Assembly: GCA_039810605.1 (NCBI GenBank)
Contig: JBDHXH010000029.1
Coordinates: 1 to 31,796, forward strand
DNA: 31,796 nt
Reading direction: 5' to 3'
From: JAGPCH01 sp039810605
GTDB taxonomy: Bacteria > Bacteroidota > Ignavibacteria > Tepidaquicellales > Tepidaquicellaceae
In this document: positions 1 to 7,124 of the stretch, in pieces
How positions within the stretch are numbered: the first letter of the stretch is position 1
How the letters are laid out: each line of letters starts with the position of its first letter
The notes under the pieces: generated by a model
What the model saw: the letters and a program-made list of their open reading frames with translations, nothing else
Told to the model about the DNA's origin: nothing
Database searches by the model: none
Position numbers and translations under genes: made by a program

Positions 1-62
1 AAGAAAAGAAAAAAGAAGCAAAAAAGAAAAGAAAAGATTCCTACTACTACGGTAACATTTAA
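1..62 (+). CDS. 3' end of an unidentified gene (partial)
   Basis: Reading from base 3 gives a very lysine-rich tail ending in DSYYYGNI and a TAA stop at 60-62. Only about 19 codons are visible, so the protein cannot be named. The charged tail followed by an aromatic patch reads like a real C-terminus, but A-rich DNA encodes lysine by chance, so this is tentative. No clear terminator follows. Bases 73-90 could form a 6-bp hairpin (ACTGGT/ACCAGT) without a T tract. Confidence 0.35.
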   Translation, partial: EKKKEAKKKRKDSYYYGNI

Positions 63-119
63 TTATGAGGCAACTGGTGTGGATACCAGTGGATACCTTA
101 CTACATATTTTAAACTGCC

Positions 120-199
120 GCTGTTGGTGTTCCCAAAAGTTTGCTGACTGCTTTCCTCTCTAGAACTCTTCTCGAGCAAACTTTTGGGTCACCAACAGC
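120..199. repeat. Large imperfect inverted repeat (25-26 nt arms)
   Basis: The left arm (120-145) begins GCTGTTGGTGTTCCCAAAAG. The right arm (175-199), read on the minus strand, begins GCTGTTGGTGACCCAAAAGT. The arms match almost completely, with a one-base length difference after GGTG, and enclose a 29-nt loop. No T tract follows on either strand, so this is unlikely to be a simple terminator. A third copy of the core lies at 315-328. The arrangement suggests a REP-like or MITE-like intergenic element; the family is not recognised. Confidence 0.75.
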
Positions 200-314
200 A
201 AAGTGTTCACTCCCTTCATACTTTGCATTCAGTTTTCATTCTGATTTGAGGACATTATGGAGGAAGGGTAGTCAAATAGTTGTTGAAGAAGAGTGAGGAA
301 GTTAAAGTACTTCT

Positions 315-328
315 GCTGTTGGTGACCC
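315..328 (+). repeat. Third copy of the inverted-repeat core
   Basis: GCTGTTGGTGACCC at 315-328 is identical to the outer 14 bases of the right arm of the 120-199 inverted repeat read on the minus strand. After it the sequence diverges (TCGCGAAG rather than AAAAGTTT). It looks like a truncated or diverged copy of the same repeat unit. Confidence 0.6.
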
Positions 329-400
329 TCGCGAAGTTACACCTATAGTTTTACAAGCAACAGTATTCTGCAGTGGCTTGAAACTTATGCAACGTCTATA

Positions 401-437
401 AACTAAAAGACCATCTGTCCTTTCGAACAAATGGTCT
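401..437 (-). terminator. Rho-independent terminator of dnaK
   Basis: On the minus strand, just past the dnaK stop, AGACCATTTGT (from 437) pairs with ACAGATGGTCT (ending at 408). This gives an 11-bp stem with a single G-U wobble and an 8-nt loop, followed by TTTTAGTTT. The location 33 bases downstream of the stop fits dnaK termination. Confidence 0.75.
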
Positions 438-469
438 CAAATAGTTTACGATAATTATGAATCTTAAAA

Positions 470-2404
470 CTACTTCTTATCTTTGTCATCCACTACTTCA
501 AAGTCCGCATTCTCAACATTGCCGTCTCCGCCTGTCTGACCGCTCTGTTGCGATTCTTGCTGACCTTGCTGCTGTCCGTCGCCACCGCTTGTTGATTGCG
601 AATACATCTGTGATGAAGCCTCATTCCAGACATTGTTATACTCATCAATTGCGGATTTGATATTGTTAAGATTATCACTCTTCGATGCATCTTTTAATCT
701 GTCAAGAGCAAGCTGAACTTTCGAACGCAATTCCGGAGTTAACTTGGATTCAAATTCTTTCAACTGTTTCTCTCCCTGGAATATCATTGCGTCTGCCTGA
801 TTCTTCATTTCGATCATTTCTTTTCGCTTCAAATCTTCGGCTTCGTGCTCCTTTGCATCTTTCTTCATTTTTTCAATTTCGGCTTCAGACAAACCTGATG
901 AATGCGTTATCTTAATTTGTTGCTGCTTGCCTGTAGTTTTTTCTACAGCCGATACATTGAGTATTCCGTTCGCATCAATATCGAATGTAACTTCAACCTG
1001 CGGAACGCCGCGAGGTCCCGGAGGAATTCCGTCAAGGTGAAATCTTCCAAGCGTTCTGTTATCATTTGCCATTGGTCTCTCACCCTGCAGTACATGAATT
1101 TCTACAGAAGGTTGATTGTCCGATGCTGTAGAAAATACCTGTGACTTTTTTGTCGGTATTGTAGAGTTGGCATCTATCAATTTTGTCATCACTCCTCCAA
1201 GAGTTTCAATACCAAGTGAAAGCGGGGTAACATCAAGAAGCAATACATCCTGAACATCACCTGCAAGTACTCCGCCCTGAATAGCTGCGCCAATAGCTAC
1301 AACTTCATCCGGATTTACACTCTTGTTCGGCTCTTTCCCGAAAAGTTTTTTAACTGTTTCCTGAACCATGGGAATCCTGGTTGAGCCTCCGACAAGAATT
1401 ACTTCATCAATTTCACCTACGCCGAATCCTGAATCTTCAATTGCCTTCTTGCACGGACCTACGGTCCTTTCAACCAGATCACTAATAAGCGATTCAAACT
1501 TTGATCGTGTAATTGTTTCAAGCAGAAACTTTGGTCCTTCTGCAGTGGCCGTTATATAAGGAAGATTTACTTCTGTCTGCGAACTTGAAGACAATGCCTT
1601 CTTCGCATTCTCCGCCGCTTCTTTCAGCCTCTGCAATGCCATTGGATCTTTTCTTAAATCAATGCCCTCTTTCTTTTTGAATTCATCGGCAAGGTAATCA
1701 ATCAATTTCTGATCGAAATCGTCGCCGCCAAGATGCGTATCTCCGTTTGTTGATTTAACTTCAAAAACTCCTTCGCCCAATTCAAGTATTGAAATATCAA
1801 ACGTTCCGCCGCCAAGATCATATACCGCAACTTTCTCGTTTGCTTTTTTTCTGTCAAGACCGTAAGCAAGAGCTGCGGCAGTCGGCTCATTGATAATTCT
1901 CTTTACATCAAGGCCGGCAATCTTTCCCGCATCTTTGGTCGCTTGTCTTTGAGAGTCATTGAAATAAGCCGGAACAGTAATGACTGCTTCGGTTACAGAC
2001 TGACCGAGATAATCTTCAGCAGTCTTCTTCATTTTCTGAAGTATCATTGCGGAAATTTCCGGCGGTGTGTAAGGTCTGTTCTGTCCCTTGTCTTCAATAT
2101 CAATTCTGATCGTATCGTTCTCTCCTTTGACAACTTTATAAGGTACTTTCTTGATTTCTTCCGATACTTCATCGTATCTTCTTCCCATAAATCTCTTAAT
2201 CGAGAAAATTGTGTTCTGGGGATTTGTAACTGCCTGACGCTTTGCAGGCTCGCCTACAAGTCTGTCTCCTGTCTTTGTGAAAGCTACAACCGATGGAGTG
2301 GTTCTTGCTCCTTCCGCATTTGGAATGACAACCGGATCGTTTCCCTCCATTACAGAAACGCACGAGTTTGTTGTTCCAAGGTCAATTCCTATAATCTTTC
2401 CCAT
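470..2404 (-). CDS. dnaK: Hsp70 chaperone DnaK
   Basis: This is a 644-residue cytosolic ATP-dependent Hsp70 chaperone of normal full length. The N-terminus carries the phosphate-binding motif GIDLGTTNSCV. The second phosphate motif DLGGGTFDISILE lies near residue 195 and the adenosine-site motif GGSTRIPMVQ near 340. The peptide-binding domain follows (TLGRFHLDGIPPGPRG), then a helical lid and a Gln/Gly-rich linker ending EVVDDKDKK, a typical bacterial tail. The ATG start is preceded by AAGAAAGG. dnaJ, grpE and hrcA are not adjacent; the upstream neighbour is an hsp20 gene on the same strand, separated by a palindromic terminator. A strong hairpin follows the stop. Confidence 0.98.
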   Translation of the reverse strand: MGKIIGIDLGTTNSCVSVMEGNDPVVIPNAEGARTTPSVVAFTKTGDRLVGEPAKRQAVTNPQNTIFSIKRFMGRRYDEVSEEIKKVPYKVVKGENDTIRIDIEDKGQNRPYTPPEISAMILQKMKKTAEDYLGQSVTEAVITVPAYFNDSQRQATKDAGKIAGLDVKRIINEPTAAALAYGLDRKKANEKVAVYDLGGGTFDISILELGEGVFEVKSTNGDTHLGGDDFDQKLIDYLADEFKKKEGIDLRKDPMALQRLKEAAENAKKALSSSSQTEVNLPYITATAEGPKFLLETITRSKFESLISDLVERTVGPCKKAIEDSGFGVGEIDEVILVGGSTRIPMVQETVKKLFGKEPNKSVNPDEVVAIGAAIQGGVLAGDVQDVLLLDVTPLSLGIETLGGVMTKLIDANSTIPTKKSQVFSTASDNQPSVEIHVLQGERPMANDNRTLGRFHLDGIPPGPRGVPQVEVTFDIDANGILNVSAVEKTTGKQQQIKITHSSGLSEAEIEKMKKDAKEHEAEDLKRKEMIEMKNQADAMIFQGEKQLKEFESKLTPELRSKVQLALDRLKDASKSDNLNNIKSAIDEYNNVWNEASSQMYSQSTSGGDGQQQGQQESQQSGQTGGDGNVENADFEVVDDKDKK

Positions 2405-2491
2405 AAATATTATATTCCTTTCTTTCTTAAAATTTATAAAACAAAATAATGCAAAAGTTCACTAACCCTTTGCACTCGCTTATTAAATATA

Positions 2492-2513
2492 AGGGGTGGA
2501 AATTTCCACCCCT
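2492..2513 (-). terminator. Palindromic terminator between hsp20 and dnaK
   Basis: Bases 2492-2513 are a perfect 22-nt palindrome (AGGGGTGGAAA followed by its complement), which folds as a GC-rich stem with an AAATTT loop. It lies 18 bases after the hsp20 stop. On the minus strand it is followed by TTATATTTAAT, so it probably ends or attenuates hsp20 transcription before dnaK. Confidence 0.65.
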
Positions 2514-2531
2514 GAATTAAAGTTCACAAAA

Positions 2532-2969
2532 TTACTTAATGTTAATTTCTTTTACAACAGGTTTAGCTTCTTCAACTTTAGGAAGAGTAATGTTGAGCAT
2601 GCCTTCCTTAAACTCCGCGTTGATCGCATCTATCTTAATGTCGCCTGAAAGATTGAAGCTTCTGCTGAACTCACCAAAGTAAATTTCATTTACAATGAGA
2701 TTTGTTTCTTCGGTTTTCTTTTCCTGCTTCTTTGTACCGTTAACCAGAAGTACATTATTCTCAACTGAAATTTTAACGTCCTCTTTGGTCATGCCGGGCA
2801 TTTCCATGCTGATATGGAAATTATCTCTGTCTTCCGTTATTCTTACTTTTGGGTTGTAATTTGTCGGAACTTTGAGCCCTTCCCAGTTTGCCAGAAGCGG
2901 TGTGCTGAAGATGGTTTTGAATGTGTCGCTGATTAAGTCTGAATCTTTTTTGAATTTTACCAAATTCAT
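2532..2969 (-). CDS. Small heat shock protein, Hsp20/alpha-crystallin family
   Basis: This 145-residue protein is an ATP-independent holdase that keeps unfolded proteins soluble for DnaK-type refolding. The alpha-crystallin domain spans roughly residues 40-135. It has the family signatures RDNFHISMEMPGMTKEDVKI near the start and FKEGMLNITLPK near the end; the C-terminal KEINIK resembles the IxI anchoring motif of the family. The ATG start is supported by AGAAGGAG about 9 bases upstream. It lies directly upstream of dnaK on the same strand. A sigma-54-like box is found about 70 bases upstream of the start. Confidence 0.95.
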   Translation of the reverse strand: MNLVKFKKDSDLISDTFKTIFSTPLLANWEGLKVPTNYNPKVRITEDRDNFHISMEMPGMTKEDVKISVENNVLLVNGTKKQEKKTEETNLIVNEIYFGEFSRSFNLSGDIKIDAINAEFKEGMLNITLPKVEEAKPVVKEINIK

Positions 2970-3037
2970 TTTAACTTTCTCCTTCTATTAATATTTTTTA
3001 AATAATACAATTAAACTCTAATTTCATTAACTACTTA

Positions 3038-3053
3038 TTCCATTCCCGTGCCA
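3038..3053 (-). promoter_or_regulatory. Possible sigma-54-like promoter of hsp20
   Basis: The minus strand reads TGGCACGGGAATGGAA. The first seven bases match the sigma-54 -24 element exactly (TGGCACG). The -12 half has GA where GC is expected, so the match is incomplete. The distance to the hsp20 ATG is about 70 bases. The rest of 2970-3281 holds only the downstream terminator and no recognisable gene. Confidence 0.3.
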
Positions 3054-3193
3054 TAGATGAATTATCTCAAAAACACTCAAAATCCAACAATTTCTGAATC
3101 TCGACTTTGAAGGATTTATCATAACTCTGAAAAAAGACGTAAATTACTCTGCTGTCTTTCGCTAAATTGCAACAATTATCAGTTACATTTCCT

Positions 3194-3230
3194 AATAAAA
3201 AATCCGGATTCAATTTCTTGAACCCGGATC
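3194..3230 (-). terminator. Rho-independent terminator of the Rieske operon
   Basis: Bases 3202-3213 (ATCCGGATTCAA) pair with 3218-3229 (TTGAACCCGGAT) around a TTTC loop, giving a 12-bp stem with one mismatch. On the minus strand the hairpin is followed by a run of six T residues. It lies about 50 bases after the Rieske stop codon, ending the leftward operon. Confidence 0.85.
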
Positions 3231-3281
3231 CCAAGGAGTAAAATAAAAATGAAGCAAATTTTATTTTACCATAATAATATA

Positions 3282-3707
3282 TTAGAAAGAAAGCGTATTT
3301 TTTTCGGAGTCGTATGTTGCTTTATAAACCCGAAGGTTCTTCTTTGCAGGTCCGTTTGTAACTTTTCCGTTCGCGTCATAAGTCGAGCCGTGGCAGGGAC
3401 ATTCAAATCCGTCACCCGTATAATCAACGTCGCATTTCTTATGCGTACAGAGAAGACTAAGCACAAGGAACTTTGATTCTCCTGTCCTTCTCACAAAGAC
3501 ATTTCCGATTGTCGTAGTTCCGCCGACGCTTCCCAGATCCGGATAGTCGGCAATGTTTATCACTTTTGTTGGTGCGGAAATTTCGGCTGTATCTGCCTCT
3601 GCAAGCAATCTCTTAATGTCAATTGCGCTTAATGCAAGAGATCCCACAGCAATTGTTTTAAAGGACTTTTTAAGGAAGTCTCTTCTGTTAACATTTTCTT
3701 TATTCAT
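3282..3707 (-). CDS. Tat-exported Rieske [2Fe-2S] protein
   Basis: This is a 141-residue stand-alone Rieske protein. A twin-arginine signal (NRRDFLKK, residues 7-14) followed by a hydrophobic stretch predicts export of the folded cofactor-bound protein. The cluster ligands are visible as C87-T-H89 and C103-P-C105-H106. The extra cysteines C92 and C105 match the disulfide pair of bc1/b6f-type Rieske proteins. S108 and Y110 correspond to the residues that raise redox potential in that class. No cytochrome b or oxidase gene is adjacent. The partner is therefore unknown; the upstream cupredoxin is a candidate. It is the last gene of a probable three-gene operon, followed by a strong terminator. 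Confidence 0.9.
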   Translation of the reverse strand: MNKENVNRRDFLKKSFKTIAVGSLALSAIDIKRLLAEADTAEISAPTKVINIADYPDLGSVGGTTTIGNVFVRRTGESKFLVLSLLCTHKKCDVDYTGDGFECPCHGSTYDANGKVTNGPAKKNLRVYKATYDSEKNTLSF

Positions 3708-3770
3708 ATAATTGGTTTGGTTTTCGCTTTCTGTTTAATGTAATTTGTGTCAAAAAAATTCTTGCTGCAA

Positions 3771-4418
3771 TTACTTTACAAGTAACATTTTGCGGGTAAG
3801 GACAAAATCAGATGTTTCAATTCTGTAATAATAAATGCCGCTGCTTAAATCCGCAGCACTAAATTCTGCCTGATATTCTCCGGCATTAAGATTTTGATTG
3901 ACAAGTGTTTTGATTTCTTTGCCAAGTTCATTATAAATTTTCAGTACAACATTAGATGAAGCGGGAATCGAAAAGTTTATTTTGGTTGAAGGATTAAACG
4001 GATTCGGAAAATTCTGTGAAAGTTCATATCCTGTTACAATCGAATTCAGTTGTGTTATTGAAGTGGCAACAACATTAATGTTTCCGGACATATTTGGTGC
4101 GTGAGGAACGCATACGTAATGATAAGATCCGGCCACAGTAATTTTGTATCTGAACGTTGGTGAACCATTATCAATATCTGAATCCCAGGGCGCAGCTCCG
4201 CTTGGACGCGATGTACCGTTACTTCCGTCACAGGTAGTTGTGTGTCCGCCGGATACCCAGTTCCACTTTATAGTGTCTCCTACCACCGCATTAATGTTTG
4301 CCGGTGTGAATGAAAAGTTCGCGACACTGACATTTATAGTGGTTGCATCAGAAATCTTGCCGAAGACGGCAATCATCAGAATTACAGTTAAAACAGTGTT
4401 GATTTTCTTTGTTGACAT
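3771..4418 (-). CDS. Secreted cupredoxin with T9SS sorting domain
   Basis: This 215-residue protein starts with a Sec signal peptide (about residues 1-25). A plastocyanin-like domain follows to about residue 117. The likely type-1 copper ligands are H59 (GGHTTTC) and the C103-VP-H106-APN-M110 cluster. Residues about 128-215 form a C-terminal type A T9SS sorting domain (YELSQNFPNPFNPSTKINFS ... TRKMLLVK), which directs export across the outer membrane. It begins 10 bases after the FnIII gene and precedes the Rieske gene by 63 bases, so the three are probably co-transcribed. A role as an extracellular or surface electron carrier is inference; copper storage or binding is an alternative. Confidence 0.85.
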   Translation of the reverse strand: MSTKKINTVLTVILMIAVFGKISDATTINVSVANFSFTPANINAVVGDTIKWNWVSGGHTTTCDGSNGTSRPSGAAPWDSDIDNGSPTFRYKITVAGSYHYVCVPHAPNMSGNINVVATSITQLNSIVTGYELSQNFPNPFNPSTKINFSIPASSNVVLKIYNELGKEIKTLVNQNLNAGEYQAEFSAADLSSGIYYYRIETSDFVLTRKMLLVK

Positions 4419-4428
4419 GATTTTATTT

Positions 4429-5367
4429 TTATTTGGTTAATATCATTTTCTTGAATTCAATGAAATTCGCTGCAGCAAGAGAGTAAAAATATACTCCGCT
4501 CGGAAGATTGCCTGCATTCCAATTTATCTTGTATGTGCCTGGCGCGAAATTTTGAGATACCAGAGTTTCAATTTCTTTTCCAAGTGAATTGAAAACTTTG
4601 ATCTCTGCATGACCGGAAACCTTGATTCCGAATTCAATGGAAGTTAACGGATTGAAAGGATTCGGATAATTGTTGCCGAGATAATATTTGCCCGGAATAC
4701 CGGATAGATTGTGAACCGTTATGCTGTTTTCATCCGTCCGTGCAGAAACGGTATTGGAATAATCCGAAATTCCGAATCCATTGTAAGCGCATACTTTATA
4801 AAAATATGTATGATCCGGTGTGAGCCCGACTTCCTGATAGGTAAGGATATCTGTCCCAACTGTATCTATGTAGTTAAAGAATAGTTCACCTTCCGCTCTT
4901 CGTGCAATGACGAATCCAAGTTCGTTGTTTGCGTGATCGTTCCAGTAAATTGTAATGCTGTTCATGGTAACATTCTGCACGGCGAGATTTGTCGGTGCTG
5001 CCGGAATAACCCACGGGCTTCCGAGAAGAATTGCCGAATCAATGTTTGAGTAATCTGAATGAAACGGACCAGCATAGGCGAATACTCTATAGTAATATTG
5101 TATTCCCCTCACCGACCAGTAATCAAAAAATATTCTGACGTTCTGTCCTGTCTCTCCAATTATCTCCCAGGCTGAAGTATCCTGAAGTGTGGTTGCTCTT
5201 TCAACATAAAATCCGTCTTCATTCAAAGAATTGTCATTCCATTTGACTTTAATGTACAATGAGTCTTCAGGCTCCGCTTCGAGCTCCGAAGGTGCGATGA
5301 TTTGTGCCCCTGCTTCAGCAGCTATAACCGATATCATCACAAGCGTTAGTAAAATAATTTTTAACAA
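4429..5367 (-). CDS. Secreted fibronectin type III protein with T9SS sorting domain
   Basis: This 312-residue protein has a signal peptide (about 1-21) and two fibronectin type III-like domains, roughly 25-115 and 123-211. Both share a WND(N/H)...E(D/L)GF pattern and a YxY(R/K)VxAY strand. A T9SS type A domain (about 226-312, NNYPNPFNPLTSIEFG) follows. No catalytic motif is visible, so a structural or binding role on the surface is likely. The start is TTG (complement of 5365-5367), chosen because AAGGAG lies 8 bases upstream and the signal peptide follows directly. It is the first gene of the leftward operon with the cupredoxin and Rieske genes. Confidence 0.85.
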   Translation of the reverse strand: MLKIILLTLVMISVIAAEAGAQIIAPSELEAEPEDSLYIKVKWNDNSLNEDGFYVERATTLQDTSAWEIIGETGQNVRIFFDYWSVRGIQYYYRVFAYAGPFHSDYSNIDSAILLGSPWVIPAAPTNLAVQNVTMNSITIYWNDHANNELGFVIARRAEGELFFNYIDTVGTDILTYQEVGLTPDHTYFYKVCAYNGFGISDYSNTVSARTDENSITVHNLSGIPGKYYLGNNYPNPFNPLTSIEFGIKVSGHAEIKVFNSLGKEIETLVSQNFAPGTYKINWNAGNLPSGVYFYSLAAANFIEFKKMILTK

Positions 5368-5375
5368 TTTTATTT

Positions 5376-5381
5376 CTCCTT
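5376..5381 (-). promoter_or_regulatory. Shine-Dalgarno AAGGAG that fixes a TTG start
   Basis: The minus strand carries AAGGAG with an 8-base spacer to the TTG codon at 5367. In this window strong Shine-Dalgarno sequences are uncommon, so this one supports TTG initiation of the FnIII/T9SS gene. Confidence 0.7.
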
Positions 5382-5566
5382 AGGGTTTAATTAATTTTTC
5401 CTGGTCTTTGGTTTCTAAATTAATTTATTCAAAAATAGAAGCAAGGCTTTAAATACACAAACAAGAATTGAATTATCCGTAGGATTCAGATATGTATAAG
5501 ATTATTGTAATTGATTACTATTCTTTTGATATTGGATGAAATAAACAGTATTTATACACACGCATA

Positions 5567-7093
5567 ATGAGAGTTACCGACGACCTCTTTCAACTCATAA
5601 AGTCTCTCGACCCTTCGGAAAAAAGATATTTCAAGGTATTTGCCACCATGCATATTAAAGGAGGCGAAAGCAATAAGTATGTCATGCTGTTTGATGCAAT
5701 CGAATACCAGGATTCTTATGATGAAAACGAAATCAGAAAGAAATTTAAAAAGGAAAAATTTCTTAACCAGCTTCATGTAGCCAAGAATTATTTATACAAC
5801 ATAATTCTTAAGAGCCTGCGACTGTATCATTCCGATAAATCAAAGCTTAGTGAACTTATTGACATACTCCGGGATGTTCAGATTCTCTATGATAAGTCAC
5901 TTTTCAAGCAATGCCGCAAACTTCTCGATAAGGCAAAGAAAATTGCATACACCTATGAAAAGCATGCACAGATTCTCGCCGTGCTTGATTGGGAAAAGAC
6001 GCTCGCACGAACGAGCTCTTATGCAAACATTGACGAAAAAGGTCTGATGGAATTTTATAAAGAACATTCGGAGACGACGGCAAAACTTGACAACATAAAT
6101 GAATACTGGAAACTTACGATGCAGTCCTTTCTACTCCGGAAAAAACAAGGAGAGATACGAAACAAGAATGACCTCGCAAAATTTAATCAGATTATCCGGC
6201 ACCCGCTTCTGCAGTCAGAAGGAAATGCCAAGTCATTCCTGTCAAAAACTTTTTTCTACAACATAAGAGGCTTATACTATCACACTAACAAAGATTATAG
6301 AAACCTCCTTACTCACTGCGAGAAACTGGTAAACCTGCTTGAATCAAATCCTCTCCTTATGAAGGAAGAGAATTATATTTCCTCGCTTTACAACCTGCTG
6401 ATTGTTCAGATTGAACTGAAGAAGTATGATGACGCATTGTCAACAATCAAAAAGTTGAGGAATCTCGAAACAAGTTCGCCTGTAACACAAGTGCGCATCT
6501 TTGTGACATCTTACGACACCGAATTGAATCTGTATCTTCAGACAGGTGAATTTGAGAAAGGAATTCCGCTCGTGAAGGAAATTGAAGCAGGACTGAATAA
6601 ATTCAAAGATCGCGTTAATAAAGAATCAAAGGTACTGCTTGGATTTAACATTGCATATCTTTACTTCGGAACGGAAGATTATGAAAACTCGCTCAAATGG
6701 ATTAATGAAATAATTAATGATAAGGATATAAAAATCCGCGAAGATATCCAATGTTTCGCAAGGATACTCAATATTCTCATTCATTATGAACTTAATAATT
6801 ATGACCTGATCGAATACATTATCAAGTCCACGAAGCGATACCTATCCAGTAAGAACAGTCTGAATAAGTTTGAGCTCCTTACATTAAATCATATCCGGAA
6901 ACTGATAAATGCAAAGTCTGCAAATGATAAAATGTTTATTTTTAATGAATGGAAAAAAGAACTGAATTCAATCTCGGGTGATATACTTGAAATAAAAGCA
7001 TCTGAATACCTTGATGTGATGTCGTGGATAAAAAGTAAGATGTCATCAGAAAGTTTTGCGAGCATTATTAAGGGGAAGAAAAAAAATAGTTGA
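5567..7093 (+). CDS. TPR-like helical protein of unknown function
   Basis: This 508-residue, charged, probably all-helical cytosolic protein has no signal peptide. The N-terminus (LFQLIKSLDPSEKRYFKVFA) resembles a conserved Bacteroidota family whose function I cannot name. Tetratricopeptide-like helical pairs are visible in the second half (YISSLYNLLIVQIELKKYDD, FNIAYLYFGTEDYENSLKWI), suggesting a scaffold or protein-interaction role. No enzymatic motif is seen. It lies 31 bases upstream of the membrane glycosyltransferase on the same strand and may be co-transcribed with it. The ATG start is kept because the conserved-looking N-terminus begins there, although no good ribosome binding site is seen. 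Confidence 0.85.
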   Translation: MRVTDDLFQLIKSLDPSEKRYFKVFATMHIKGGESNKYVMLFDAIEYQDSYDENEIRKKFKKEKFLNQLHVAKNYLYNIILKSLRLYHSDKSKLSELIDILRDVQILYDKSLFKQCRKLLDKAKKIAYTYEKHAQILAVLDWEKTLARTSSYANIDEKGLMEFYKEHSETTAKLDNINEYWKLTMQSFLLRKKQGEIRNKNDLAKFNQIIRHPLLQSEGNAKSFLSKTFFYNIRGLYYHTNKDYRNLLTHCEKLVNLLESNPLLMKEENYISSLYNLLIVQIELKKYDDALSTIKKLRNLETSSPVTQVRIFVTSYDTELNLYLQTGEFEKGIPLVKEIEAGLNKFKDRVNKESKVLLGFNIAYLYFGTEDYENSLKWINEIINDKDIKIREDIQCFARILNILIHYELNNYDLIEYIIKSTKRYLSSKNSLNKFELLTLNHIRKLINAKSANDKMFIFNEWKKELNSISGDILEIKASEYLDVMSWIKSKMSSESFASIIKGKKKNS

Positions 7094-7124
7094 ATGCTAA
7101 ATCAATTGCGGCATTGAAGCACTG

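Noticed and set aside
1943..2449. Long open frame antisense to dnaK (168 codons)
   Set aside because: It mirrors the dnaK coding strand, has no ribosome binding site and gives a composition without recognisable protein features.
2468..2480. CIRCE/HrcA operator upstream of dnaK
   Set aside because: Only one half-site-like stretch (TTTGCACTCGC) is present; the inverted partner GAGTGC at 9-base spacing is missing.
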